Below are positions 1-5,787 of a stretch of DNA of 6,734 bases, one piece after another (positions within the stretch are counted from its first letter, which is position 1; the number at the start of each line of letters is the position of its first letter). The notes below the pieces were generated by a model. The model did not search any database and was not told the DNA's origin. It saw only the letters and a program-made list of their open reading frames with translations. Made by a program: the position numbers and the translations under genes. Source of the DNA: Victivallales bacterium (GTDB taxonomy: Bacteria > Verrucomicrobiota > Lentisphaeria > Oligosphaerales > Oligosphaeraceae); assembly GCA_017964325.1 (NCBI GenBank), contig JAGCSE010000091.1, positions 1-6,734 on the forward strand. Direction: 5' to 3'.

Positions 1-140
1 AAGCATAAAGCATTAAGCATAAAGCATAAAGCATTAAGCATAAAGCATTAAGCATAAAGCATAAAGCATTAAGCATAAAGCATAAAGCATTAAGCATTAA
101 GCATTAAGCATTAAGCATTAAGCATTAAGCATTAAGCATT
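1..140. repeat. Heptanucleotide tandem array, 20 perfect copies of AAGCATW
   Basis: Twenty uninterrupted 7-bp units fill this stretch, each either AAGCATA or AAGCATT; only the seventh base varies. Reading that base from left to right gives A or T in the order (AT)(AAT)(AT)(AAT)(AAT) followed by seven more T units. The left part is therefore made of 14-bp and 21-bp composite units and the right part is homogeneous. The array touches the window edge, so its true length is unknown. Its right end lies inside the minus-strand gene that ends at 125: copies 19-20 encode that protein's last residues and the junction of copies 18/19 gives its stop codon. Seven is not a multiple of three, so runs of the T-type unit present TAA in every frame within about 21 bp. 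Replication slippage is the likely origin (inference). Confidence 0.97.
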
Positions 141-955
141 AATTCCTGCATTTTTTGAACAAAATGCGGGAAGGCGATTTCTGGTTCGTCGATTTCAGGA
201 TGCCATTTCTTCTCCCATTCGAAGGAGAAATAACCATCATAACCATCTGAAATGACTTGTTTTAGAATGGCTTTTATTGGAATCTCACCATCGCCGACTT
301 TCACCAATGTCCAGTCTTTCGCGCCATCAGCCTTCTTGCGCAAATAGTCTTTTACGTGTATATGTTTCAGCAGTGGCTTGATCATCGCATAAAATTCCAT
401 GTAATTGTCGCCGTATGTCTTGTCGCTGTGCTCGATGTCCCATAGGATGCCCGCTCCTGGCGTCTTTTTGAACGCTTCGACAATCGGCCCAAGCGTATCC
501 GCTGTATTGAAATCGCCGTGGACTTCCAGATTGACATCGACTCCATGCTGATGGCCGTATGCGGCTACTTCGCAGATGCCGTCTGCGACACGCTTTACAG
601 TCTCCGCCTTCTTCGTTGGATCCGGAATGTTGTTGCCGAAGACGCGCATGGCGGGAATTTCCATCCGTTCCAGAATATCGATGGTCTTCTTCGCCTTCTC
701 GATGACCTGTGCGACTTTGTTTGCATCATGGAAACTGAAGGAGGAACCGAAACCGATAATCTTCAGGCCGTACTGCTTGAGCAATGCTTTCGTTTCAGCC
801 TGTTTGTCTGGCGCAAACCACGTGATTTCATCCGCTTCCATCTTGCCGTCGATACCGCGGACTTCGATGCCCTCTACGCCGTAGGCGTGGAAATTCTCCA
901 AGACTTGCCGGAACGTCCAGTTCGGGCAACCCAATGTCGAAATCGCAAGTTTCAT
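125..955 (-). CDS. Sugar phosphate isomerase/epimerase-like protein (xylose isomerase-like TIM barrel)
   Basis: This 276-residue protein belongs to the xylose-isomerase-like / AP-endonuclease-2 TIM-barrel superfamily, whose cytoplasmic members isomerise or epimerise sugars using a divalent metal. Family features seen are the opening beta strand MKLAISTLGCPNW, the strand GIEVRG (about 29-34), and four candidate metal ligands in the usual order: E144 (NLEVHGD), D173 (WDIEHS), H200 (HIHVKD) and E246 (SFEWEKKWHP). There is no signal peptide. I start at the ATG at 955 because AAAGGAG lies 5 nt upstream and the first barrel strand begins there; an upstream in-frame ATG at 1006 would add 17 residues and overlap the preceding gene. 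The gene follows the GH106-like hydrolase by 23 bp, so the two are probably cotranscribed and it may act on a released sugar (inference). The last four residues (MLNA) and the stop are encoded by the heptanucleotide array. The exact substrate cannot be read from the sequence. Confidence 0.9.
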   Translation of the reverse strand: MKLAISTLGCPNWTFRQVLENFHAYGVEGIEVRGIDGKMEADEITWFAPDKQAETKALLKQYGLKIIGFGSSFSFHDANKVAQVIEKAKKTIDILERMEIPAMRVFGNNIPDPTKKAETVKRVADGICEVAAYGHQHGVDVNLEVHGDFNTADTLGPIVEAFKKTPGAGILWDIEHSDKTYGDNYMEFYAMIKPLLKHIHVKDYLRKKADGAKDWTLVKVGDGEIPIKAILKQVISDGYDGYFSFEWEKKWHPEIDEPEIAFPHFVQKMQELMLNA

Positions 956-960
956 GTTTG

Positions 961-967
961 CTCCTTT
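961..967 (-). promoter_or_regulatory. Ribosome binding site AAAGGAG for the isomerase-like gene
   Basis: Read on the minus strand, AAAGGAG is followed by the 5-nt spacer CAAAC and then ATG at 955. This strong Shine-Dalgarno match decides the start against the upstream in-frame ATG at 1006. It sits in the 23-bp gap after the TGA of the GH106-like gene, which supports translation of both genes from one message. Confidence 0.85.
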
Positions 968-978
968 ATTGTTGTATT

Positions 979-3417
979 TCAATGAGTTGGTTCTTCTAAA
1001 AGCCACTCTGCGGCAAAGATTCCGATTGCGCCATCGGTGGTCGGCGGCGTGTACAGGCCTGCGTTCATTTTGCTGAACCGTTCACGGCCGAAAATGGCGG
1101 AAACAGGTGCGTCCAAGATGACGGACAACTTCATATTTTTGCCGCACTTTTCTTTTGGCACAGGCCAGATGAACGGTGCCCACGCCTTCGCGCCAAGTTT
1201 TTTTGAGCTGATGAACGATGGCAATGCCTTGATACCGAGGAATGTATCATCCAGTTGGACATCCACACACAAGTCATTCGTATCCAGGCGAATGAATGTG
1301 GCTTTCTCGGGAACGCAAACGTTTTTTTCAAGGATGAGCTTCCCCGCGTAGTTACGGAGCCCCTTCACCGTCAAATCACCATTTGGCACATATTCAGGCA
1401 GTGCGCGAATCGTCATCTTGCCATTCGCGGAATCCGTCGCCTCCACTGCGAAATTGCCCGCCAGGAAAACGCCTGGGAGATATGGATATTCCTCCGCATC
1501 TCCCTGCAGCTGAATGACATGTTCGCCTTCGGTCAGCCTCATGGACATCGTCTGAAGATACAGTTCATTCAATCCTTGCGGCAACGCCTTGGGAACTTTT
1601 GAAACGACGATCTCCTCGCTGTCCAACGTAGCGGAGGCTTCTTCTCCATAACGGCGCAACATGAAGACGACATCCCCGACATCCTCCTTTACCGTCAGAA
1701 GAAGAGTCCGCATATCATCGAATTCCGGACAGAGAATATTCGGGCGATCCAACGTAAGCTGCCACTTTTCGCAACTGATGCCGATGGATTTCGGAAATGC
1801 CGAGACAATGGCCCCAGGCGTGAAGCCATCCGGCCCGATGATGACGCAACCACCTGCCCACAAGGCGAATATCGTTTTGAAGCCATTGAAATCCAACGCT
1901 AATACTCTCGGCTCGTTCTTCCGATCACGCAAATCAAGTATCACGGCGTTGCCGTCTGCATAACATCTTGTCAGTACGTCACGGACACGTTTTCCCTCCA
2001 CGTCTGTGACAGTCGCTATTCGCGGAATGTTGCCTTCGGTCCAATCAATGAACGCATCAATGTTTTTAAAATGCTTGCCGGATTTCTCTTCCACAATGCC
2101 GTCCTGTTCAATCCGCAGCACGGCAGGCGCGTCTGCTGAAGCTTTGTCGTTGCGATGGATGAATTTCCATGGACGTTGCGCCGCAACCAATTTTTTCAGC
2201 ATTTCATTTTGGTCCGGTTCATATTCCGCATAGCGTATCTCTATTTCTGGCAGGACCTTCCTGCCCGCAAATGATGCCGCTTTCGCCGCGTCTTCGCCGA
2301 GCTCCGCATAATGGTCGAACCATGTCTGCGCAGGCGTCGTCGGATTGTACCATCCTTTCTTGTAGATGTTCCCCTGCGCCTGAAATTGCGCAACAGCCAT
2401 CAGATAATGATCGATGCCAAACATCGCAACCAGCCAGATCATCTGGTGGTATTTCATGGCCGGCATATCGGCGGGCCCCAACGCGAACAACTCCGCAAGA
2501 CCGCCGTTACCGCGTTTTTCGATGCCGTAACGCGCCGTTCCAAGTGTCTGCCATTCAATCTTATCCAATGTCGTAGAGGTATTGATTTCGTCCATGCCGG
2601 GCATGGAGAAACCGGCAATCTGCTGGAGCGGATCGCCGTTGAACCGCAACGCATGGATGTTGTGTTCCGCCATCAAATGGCCCGTCAGCAGGATGTTGTG
2701 CGCATCGCACCAGTTGCGGATTTTATCGAAGAACGTTTCGCGGAAGCGTTTTGCCACGACTTCATGGTAGCTTTTGATGAAATCCAAATTGGCCGTGCCT
2801 TCCAGCTGACGCTTCATGTCATTCTTCAACTCACGTCCTGTCAAACGCTTGTAGTTGTCTTCCATCTCCGGATACCAAGCAATCTGGATTTTCTGCGAAG
2901 CGTTTGGCGCCAAGAGCGTAGTCGGATAGGCAAACGACGGTTCATCGGTGAAAATGCCTTTGATGAGCTTGCCGAATTGGTCGCCGAAACGACGGTAGTA
3001 CTCTTCATGCGTCGTCTGGATGAAAAAATCCACCGCATCTGGATTCAGCAGATTCGGATATTTGCTGTCAAGGCCAAACTCGAACCGCACAGCTCCATCT
3101 GCAAGTTTTTCCGCTGTAAGAAAATGCGAACTATATTCAGGCTTTTCCGCCATGACGCGGCCACCGCACTGACCGCTTGGCCAATTGAATTCGTCATACA
3201 GCCAGACCGCTTCAAAATCCAACTTTTCAGCGGTTTTCAGAATCCATCCGACCGTCGTGAACCATTCTTCGGACAAATACGGGACCTCGCATCCCGCACG
3301 CGGATACACGAGAAACTGCGTGATGCCGACGCGGCGAAACTCGCCCATGAACCATTTGATGAAATCTTTCGTCGGTCGCCCGGTGACGGCGCTCATTGGA
3401 ATCAACGGATTTTTCAT
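979..3417 (-). CDS. GH106-like glycoside hydrolase (alpha-L-rhamnosidase-type superfamily)
   Basis: An 812-residue protein resembling glycoside hydrolase family 106, whose characterised members remove terminal L-rhamnose. The N-terminal TIM barrel shows family-like motifs: FLVYPRAGCEVPYLSEEWF (about 35-53), VWLYDEFNWPSG (71-82), FTDEPSFA (156-163), LLTGHLMAE (243-251), GMDEI (274-278) and LAELFA (307-312, E309). The following region is beta-rich, and the C-terminal part (about 690-790) resembles the galactose-binding sandwich often found at the end of these enzymes. I cannot say which acidic residues are catalytic. There is no signal peptide, so it is probably cytoplasmic and would act on imported oligosaccharides. 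It is shorter than many GH106 proteins, which often exceed 1000 residues, and the usual aromatic WFWN-type N-terminal motif is replaced by PLIPMSAVTG, so its specificity may differ. It is first in an operon with the isomerase-like gene and divergent from the permease. The start has only a weak purine-rich Shine-Dalgarno region. Confidence 0.8.
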   Translation of the reverse strand: MKNPLIPMSAVTGRPTKDFIKWFMGEFRRVGITQFLVYPRAGCEVPYLSEEWFTTVGWILKTAEKLDFEAVWLYDEFNWPSGQCGGRVMAEKPEYSSHFLTAEKLADGAVRFEFGLDSKYPNLLNPDAVDFFIQTTHEEYYRRFGDQFGKLIKGIFTDEPSFAYPTTLLAPNASQKIQIAWYPEMEDNYKRLTGRELKNDMKRQLEGTANLDFIKSYHEVVAKRFRETFFDKIRNWCDAHNILLTGHLMAEHNIHALRFNGDPLQQIAGFSMPGMDEINTSTTLDKIEWQTLGTARYGIEKRGNGGLAELFALGPADMPAMKYHQMIWLVAMFGIDHYLMAVAQFQAQGNIYKKGWYNPTTPAQTWFDHYAELGEDAAKAASFAGRKVLPEIEIRYAEYEPDQNEMLKKLVAAQRPWKFIHRNDKASADAPAVLRIEQDGIVEEKSGKHFKNIDAFIDWTEGNIPRIATVTDVEGKRVRDVLTRCYADGNAVILDLRDRKNEPRVLALDFNGFKTIFALWAGGCVIIGPDGFTPGAIVSAFPKSIGISCEKWQLTLDRPNILCPEFDDMRTLLLTVKEDVGDVVFMLRRYGEEASATLDSEEIVVSKVPKALPQGLNELYLQTMSMRLTEGEHVIQLQGDAEEYPYLPGVFLAGNFAVEATDSANGKMTIRALPEYVPNGDLTVKGLRNYAGKLILEKNVCVPEKATFIRLDTNDLCVDVQLDDTFLGIKALPSFISSKKLGAKAWAPFIWPVPKEKCGKNMKLSVILDAPVSAIFGRERFSKMNAGLYTPPTTDGAIGIFAAEWLLEEPTH

Positions 3418-3527
3418 GATTTTTCTTCTACCTGTACTGTGTCTTCTGGTTCAAATCCTTTTCAATAATATATTATATGGTCTGCAAAAAACCACACTAT
3501 GATTTATCCATTCATCGACCAGTCATC
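3418..3527. promoter_or_regulatory. Divergent promoter region with AT-rich palindromic core
   Basis: This 110-bp gap separates the minus-strand hydrolase operon from the plus-strand permease pair, so it should hold promoters for both. Its core is the perfect 12-bp palindrome ATAATATATTAT at 3465-3476. On the minus strand, TATAAT (3477-3472) is a consensus -10 and would give a leader of about 48 nt; no good -35 lies 16-18 bp upstream. On the plus strand, TATATT at 3469-3474 could be a -10, placing the transcript start near 3481. Because the two -10 candidates overlap, transcription of the two units may be mutually exclusive or share one regulator (inference). I see no clear operator. Confidence 0.5.
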
Positions 3528-4484
3528 ATGTCATTTTTCATCGCAATACTCAGCGGCCTTTTGGGAGGCTTCGGCGGCATCGGCTACAAAATCTCCGGTT
3601 CGGGCAAAGTCAACGCGTTGCAAAGCGCATCCGTTCTCGCATTTTTCGGCGTGATCTTCTTCGGAATCCGCGCGGCCATGTTTGGCGAATGGCAGTCGCT
3701 GACATGGCAGATGGTCGTGTTGACCATCGTGACCGGCATCGCACAATATCTCGGGCAGATCATGCTGAAAGTCACGTTGGACATGGGGCCGTTGTCGCTG
3801 GTTTGGTGCGCCGCCGCGTTGCAGTTCATGCCCGCCATCATTTTCTCCTATTTTGCGTACAATGAACCATTTACAGTCTTCTATCTTCTTGCGTTGGCGG
3901 CGCTTTTCGCAGCGATTGTCTCTGCGTCTTTCGGACAGGAGAAGCCGGCGGACGACAAATTGCGCACGCCCGCGTGGCTGTTCGGCCTCGCTCTATTGGC
4001 CATGCTGACGCTGTTCAGCAGCTGCGCAATCGCCATGAAATTCGGCTGGTACTACCATGTGCCCGGTTCATCTGAAAGTCTCATGCAGAACAACGGAAAC
4101 GTCTTTTTCTGCCTCCTCTACGCCGCGATTTTCACATTCTGCACGGCGGATGTCATCATACGCAAGACCTTGCATTTCAGTGTCAAAGGATGGATAGGCA
4201 ATCTCATGCTCGCCTTCGGCACCATCCTGCAGTTCACGTTGCAGAAATCTGTCCTCCACCTGCCGGCCGCCCTGCTCTTCGCCCTCTCCTGCTCCGCTTC
4301 CATTCTGTTCACGTGCATCATTTCCACGACGTTTTTCCATGAAAAACGCACCCGCAGCTGGTATCTGACGCTTCTCTTCGCCCTTCTGGCCATTTCCTTC
4401 ATGGCTCTCTCCCCATCACAGCCCCAAAAGAATGCGCCTGATATCAATGAAGACAGCAAGACATTGATTGAAAAGGAGATGTAA
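3528..4484 (+). CDS. DMT-superfamily (EamA-like) ten-helix permease
   Basis: This 318-residue integral membrane protein has about ten hydrophobic segments (roughly 2-20, 32-52, 62-80, 88-108, 115-134, 150-172, 190-212, 222-240, 246-270, 278-295) and a short polar tail. It looks like two five-helix EamA-type repeats: NEPFT (112-116) before helix 5 and HEKRTR (271-276) before helix 10 occupy the place where these proteins have a Glu-containing motif. DMT proteins transport small metabolites across the inner membrane; the superfamily includes the L-rhamnose carrier RhaT, but I see no specific RhaT resemblance, so the substrate is open. I prefer the ATG at 3528, at the first helix. An in-frame ATG at 3477 would add 17 polar residues and overlaps the predicted promoter core. 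Neither start has a Shine-Dalgarno sequence. It is followed 4 bp later by the secreted EEP hydrolase, so the two are probably cotranscribed and may serve one pathway. Confidence 0.82.
   Translation: MSFFIAILSGLLGGFGGIGYKISGSGKVNALQSASVLAFFGVIFFGIRAAMFGEWQSLTWQMVVLTIVTGIAQYLGQIMLKVTLDMGPLSLVWCAAALQFMPAIIFSYFAYNEPFTVFYLLALAALFAAIVSASFGQEKPADDKLRTPAWLFGLALLAMLTLFSSCAIAMKFGWYYHVPGSSESLMQNNGNVFFCLLYAAIFTFCTADVIIRKTLHFSVKGWIGNLMLAFGTILQFTLQKSVLHLPAALLFALSCSASILFTCIISTTFFHEKRTRSWYLTLLFALLAISFMALSPSQPQKNAPDINEDSKTLIEKEM
4473..4478 (+). promoter_or_regulatory. Ribosome binding site AAGGAG inside the permease 3' end
   Basis: AAGGAG lies in the last codons of the permease gene, 10 nt before the ATG at 4489. 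It supports that start over an in-frame TTG at 4468 and points to translational coupling of the two genes. Confidence 0.8.
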
Positions 4485-4488
4485 ATCC

Positions 4489-5247
4489 ATGAAAACGACA
4501 CGACTGCTTTTCTGCGCCGCATTCTGCCTCCTGCCTGTCATCGTCCATGCACAGGATGCGATAACATGGACTATTGCCTGCGTCAACTGCGGTCAATTCC
4601 ATTACGGCGACAAAAAGACCGCCCCAGAAGACTACCGCCGCCGATGGCAGAAGATGTTCGCAGATGTTGATGCGGATGTCTTTTTCATGGAAGATAATCC
4701 GTCCGATTTCCCGCTCAACACGATCCGCTTCCCGAAATTCGACATCCGCGCGGACGCCAAAACGACTCCTGTCTCCGCAACGATTGTCAAATTGACGAAT
4801 GAAATCGACGGTCATAAGTCACCGCGCTATCGTGCGTTCCGACTTGTCTTCGACATCAATGGCAAATCCGTCGCGTTCTACGGCATGCATCTTGTAGCGG
4901 AAGGCCATATCAAAGTGAAAAAGGCTGAAGGCGAGCAATGGTCGCTTTCGCAACAGCTCCGCCAAATCCAATTCAAAGAACTGATTGATGACGCGAAACA
5001 ATTTGACGGCGCCGTCTTCACGGGTGATTTCAACGCCCAGATTCCGGAGGAATACGACATTTTCAAGCAAAACGGCTTTGTACTCACGAACTGCTCCGAA
5101 ACATACGGCTCCACCGCCACGCTCCGCGACATTCCGGCAGACAACATCATCGTCTCCCCATGGATCAAGATACTGGAATTCAAGGTGTTGAAGAACTACA
5201 GCCTGGACACGGACCACTCCCCGCTGGTGGCCAGATTGCAATTCTGA
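4489..5247 (+). CDS. Secreted endonuclease/exonuclease/phosphatase (EEP) family hydrolase
   Basis: A 252-residue protein with a clear signal peptide: basic MKTTR, a hydrophobic core to about residue 19, and a type I cleavage site after VHA (around A21). It is therefore exported to the periplasm or beyond. The mature part carries the EEP (DNase I-like) metal-dependent phosphoesterase motifs in order: N33 (ACVNCG), E68 (FFMEDN, in place of the more common QE), H134 (YGMHL), D180 and N182 (TGDFNAQ), D218 and N219 (ADNIIVS), and D242 and H243 (DTDHSPL). All key positions of the fold are present, so it should be active. Known members cleave nucleic acids, sphingomyelin, inositol phosphates or other phosphodiesters; nothing here fixes the substrate. 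It follows the permease by 4 bp, so an export-then-uptake pair is plausible (inference). It faces the fucosidase gene across a hairpin-rich spacer. Confidence 0.88.
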   Translation: MKTTRLLFCAAFCLLPVIVHAQDAITWTIACVNCGQFHYGDKKTAPEDYRRRWQKMFADVDADVFFMEDNPSDFPLNTIRFPKFDIRADAKTTPVSATIVKLTNEIDGHKSPRYRAFRLVFDINGKSVAFYGMHLVAEGHIKVKKAEGEQWSLSQQLRQIQFKELIDDAKQFDGAVFTGDFNAQIPEEYDIFKQNGFVLTNCSETYGSTATLRDIPADNIIVSPWIKILEFKVLKNYSLDTDHSPLVARLQF

Positions 5248-5273
5248 AATTGTGATAAACTTTATTTATCTTC

Positions 5274-5296
5274 AAGCATTAATGTGCTTTTTCTTT
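5274..5296 (+). terminator. Weak terminator-like hairpin after the EEP gene
   Basis: AAGCA (5274-5278) pairs with TGCTT (5285-5289) around a 6-nt loop and runs into a T-rich tract ending at 5296. It lies 27 bp after the EEP stop. The stem is only 5 bp with two G-C pairs, so termination would be weak. The left arm continues as AAGCATT, the same unit as the array at 1-140. Confidence 0.3.
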
Positions 5297-5299
5297 ACG

Positions 5300-5325
5300 G
5301 ATTTCTTACGCGTGTGTAAGAAATC
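5300..5325. repeat. Perfect 10-bp-arm dyad GATTTCTTAC / GTAAGAAATC
   Basis: The arms at 5300-5309 and 5316-5325 are exact reverse complements around the 6-nt centre GCGTGT. No T-tract follows on either strand, so it is not a canonical terminator. It could be a transcript hairpin or a protein-binding dyad. Its inner part (TTAC...GTAA) resembles the centre of the neighbouring dyad at 5335-5351, with centres about 30 bp apart. Confidence 0.85.
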
Positions 5326-5326
5326 G

Positions 5327-5366
5327 GCACATTGGTTACACGTTGTGTAACGAATGTGCTTATTTC
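5327..5366 (+). terminator. Strong hairpin with T-rich tail, likely terminator of the permease-EEP operon
   Basis: GCACATT (5327-5333) pairs with AATGTGC (5353-5359), then one G/G mismatch, then GTTACAC (5335-5341) pairs with GTGTAAC (5345-5351) around the loop GTT. This gives 14 base pairs in a compact 33-nt hairpin, followed by TTATTTC. It lies about 80 bp beyond the EEP stop and is the best terminator candidate on the plus strand. The T-tract is interrupted, so intrinsic termination is likely but not certain. The left outer arm can also pair with an earlier AATGTGC at 5281-5287. Confidence 0.55.
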
Positions 5367-5390
5367 TCACTAGTGCAAAGCATTACAAAA

Positions 5391-5487
5391 CCGCCAAGCC
5401 GCCGGAGCCGTTGTCTCTTCAGCATTCGGATTCCATTATAAACAAATAAAAAATCTTCATGAGATTGTCGGCCCGGTGGCGAGGCAT
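5391..5487. repeat. GC-rich long-loop hairpin element, copy 1
   Basis: The left arm (5393-5410) and right arm (5469-5485) pair as 3 bp, a 2x2 internal loop, 8 bp (one of them G-T at 5401/5477), a bulged A at 5406, and 4 bp, around a 58-nt AT-rich loop. The same plan recurs about 198 bp downstream. The arms are far more GC-rich than the surrounding DNA. It resembles a paired REP/BIME-type or MITE-like dispersed element; I recognise no named family. Confidence 0.75.
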
Positions 5488-5589
5488 ATTCGTACTACTA
5501 TCATTCATTTTCTTGTTTTTTCGAAAAGATTTTCTCTAAAGCCTAGAGCTTCCGCATGAGATTTTTTGCCCCTCGCGAAGCGACGACAA

Positions 5590-5682
5590 CCGCCGAGCCG
5601 CCGGAGCCGTTTGAATCATTCGTAATCAACGTTTTGTTTCATCATTAAATCCTTCGGATATTGTCGGCCCGGCGGCGAGGCA
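5590..5682. repeat. GC-rich long-loop hairpin element, copy 2
   Basis: The left arm (5592-5609) and right arm (5665-5681) match copy 1 at nearly every base and fold identically: 3 bp, a 2x2 internal loop, 8 bp, a bulged A at 5605 and 4 bp, around a loop of about 55 nt. The G-T pair of copy 1 is G-C here (5600/5673), so the difference preserves pairing. The loop sequence is largely unlike copy 1. On the plus strand it is followed by ATTTTTGTTTATT, so this copy could also act as a terminator despite its long loop. A degenerate inverted right-arm-like sequence (about 5567-5588) lies just before it. Confidence 0.75.
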
Positions 5683-5726
5683 TTTTTGTTTATTCCGTGT
5701 GTTCTGTGGACTCTAAGATGTTGATT

Positions 5727-5752
5727 TTTCGTGCCTTTCGTGCCTTTCGTGG
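5727..5752. repeat. Tandem 9-bp repeat TTTCGTGCC, nearly three copies
   Basis: TTTCGTGCC occurs at 5727-5735 and 5736-5744, and the third copy matches for eight bases except its last (TTTCGTGG, 5745-5752). A related phrase, TTCCGTGTGTTCTGTGG, lies just upstream (about 5693-5709). Similar (T)TTCGTG-type strings occur between genes in other bacteria as far as I know, but no function is known to me. Confidence 0.85.
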
Positions 5753-5772
5753 TTCTCATTCAATGGTTTGGT

Positions 5773-5787
5773 AGCGGCTTGACCGCT
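5773..5787. repeat. Short inverted repeat AGCGG / CCGCT behind the fucosidase gene
   Basis: AGCGG (5773-5777) and CCGCT (5783-5787) form a 5-bp GC-rich stem with a 5-nt loop, 27 bp beyond the fucosidase stop on the minus strand. No T-tract follows in that direction, so it is at most a weak or factor-dependent 3'-end structure. Confidence 0.45.

Noticed and set aside
1..140. CRISPR array
   Set aside because: The units are contiguous 7-mers with no spacers.
956..1006. N-terminal extension of the isomerase-like protein from the ATG at 1006
   Set aside because: It would overlap the upstream gene, adds residues unlike the family, and is bypassed by a strong AAAGGAG just before the ATG at 955.
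3450..3460. tRNA T-loop-like string GGTTCAAATCC
   Set aside because: The flanking bases pair for only two positions and no acceptor, D or anticodon arm is present, so it is a chance match.
2311..3468. Long 385-codon open frame on the plus strand
   Set aside because: It lies opposite the GH106-like gene, whose protein has clear family motifs. The plus-strand translation has no recognisable domain and no ribosome binding site.
3477..3527. Permease start at the ATG at 3477
   Set aside because: There is no ribosome binding site, the added residues are polar, and the ATG abuts the predicted promoter core. It is not fully excluded, as the ATG at 3528 also lacks a Shine-Dalgarno sequence.
5391..5682. 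Integron attC sites
   Set aside because: The fold, with an internal loop and a bulged base, recalls attC, but the AAC/GTT core boxes are not in the right places, and there is no integrase or cassette array in the window.
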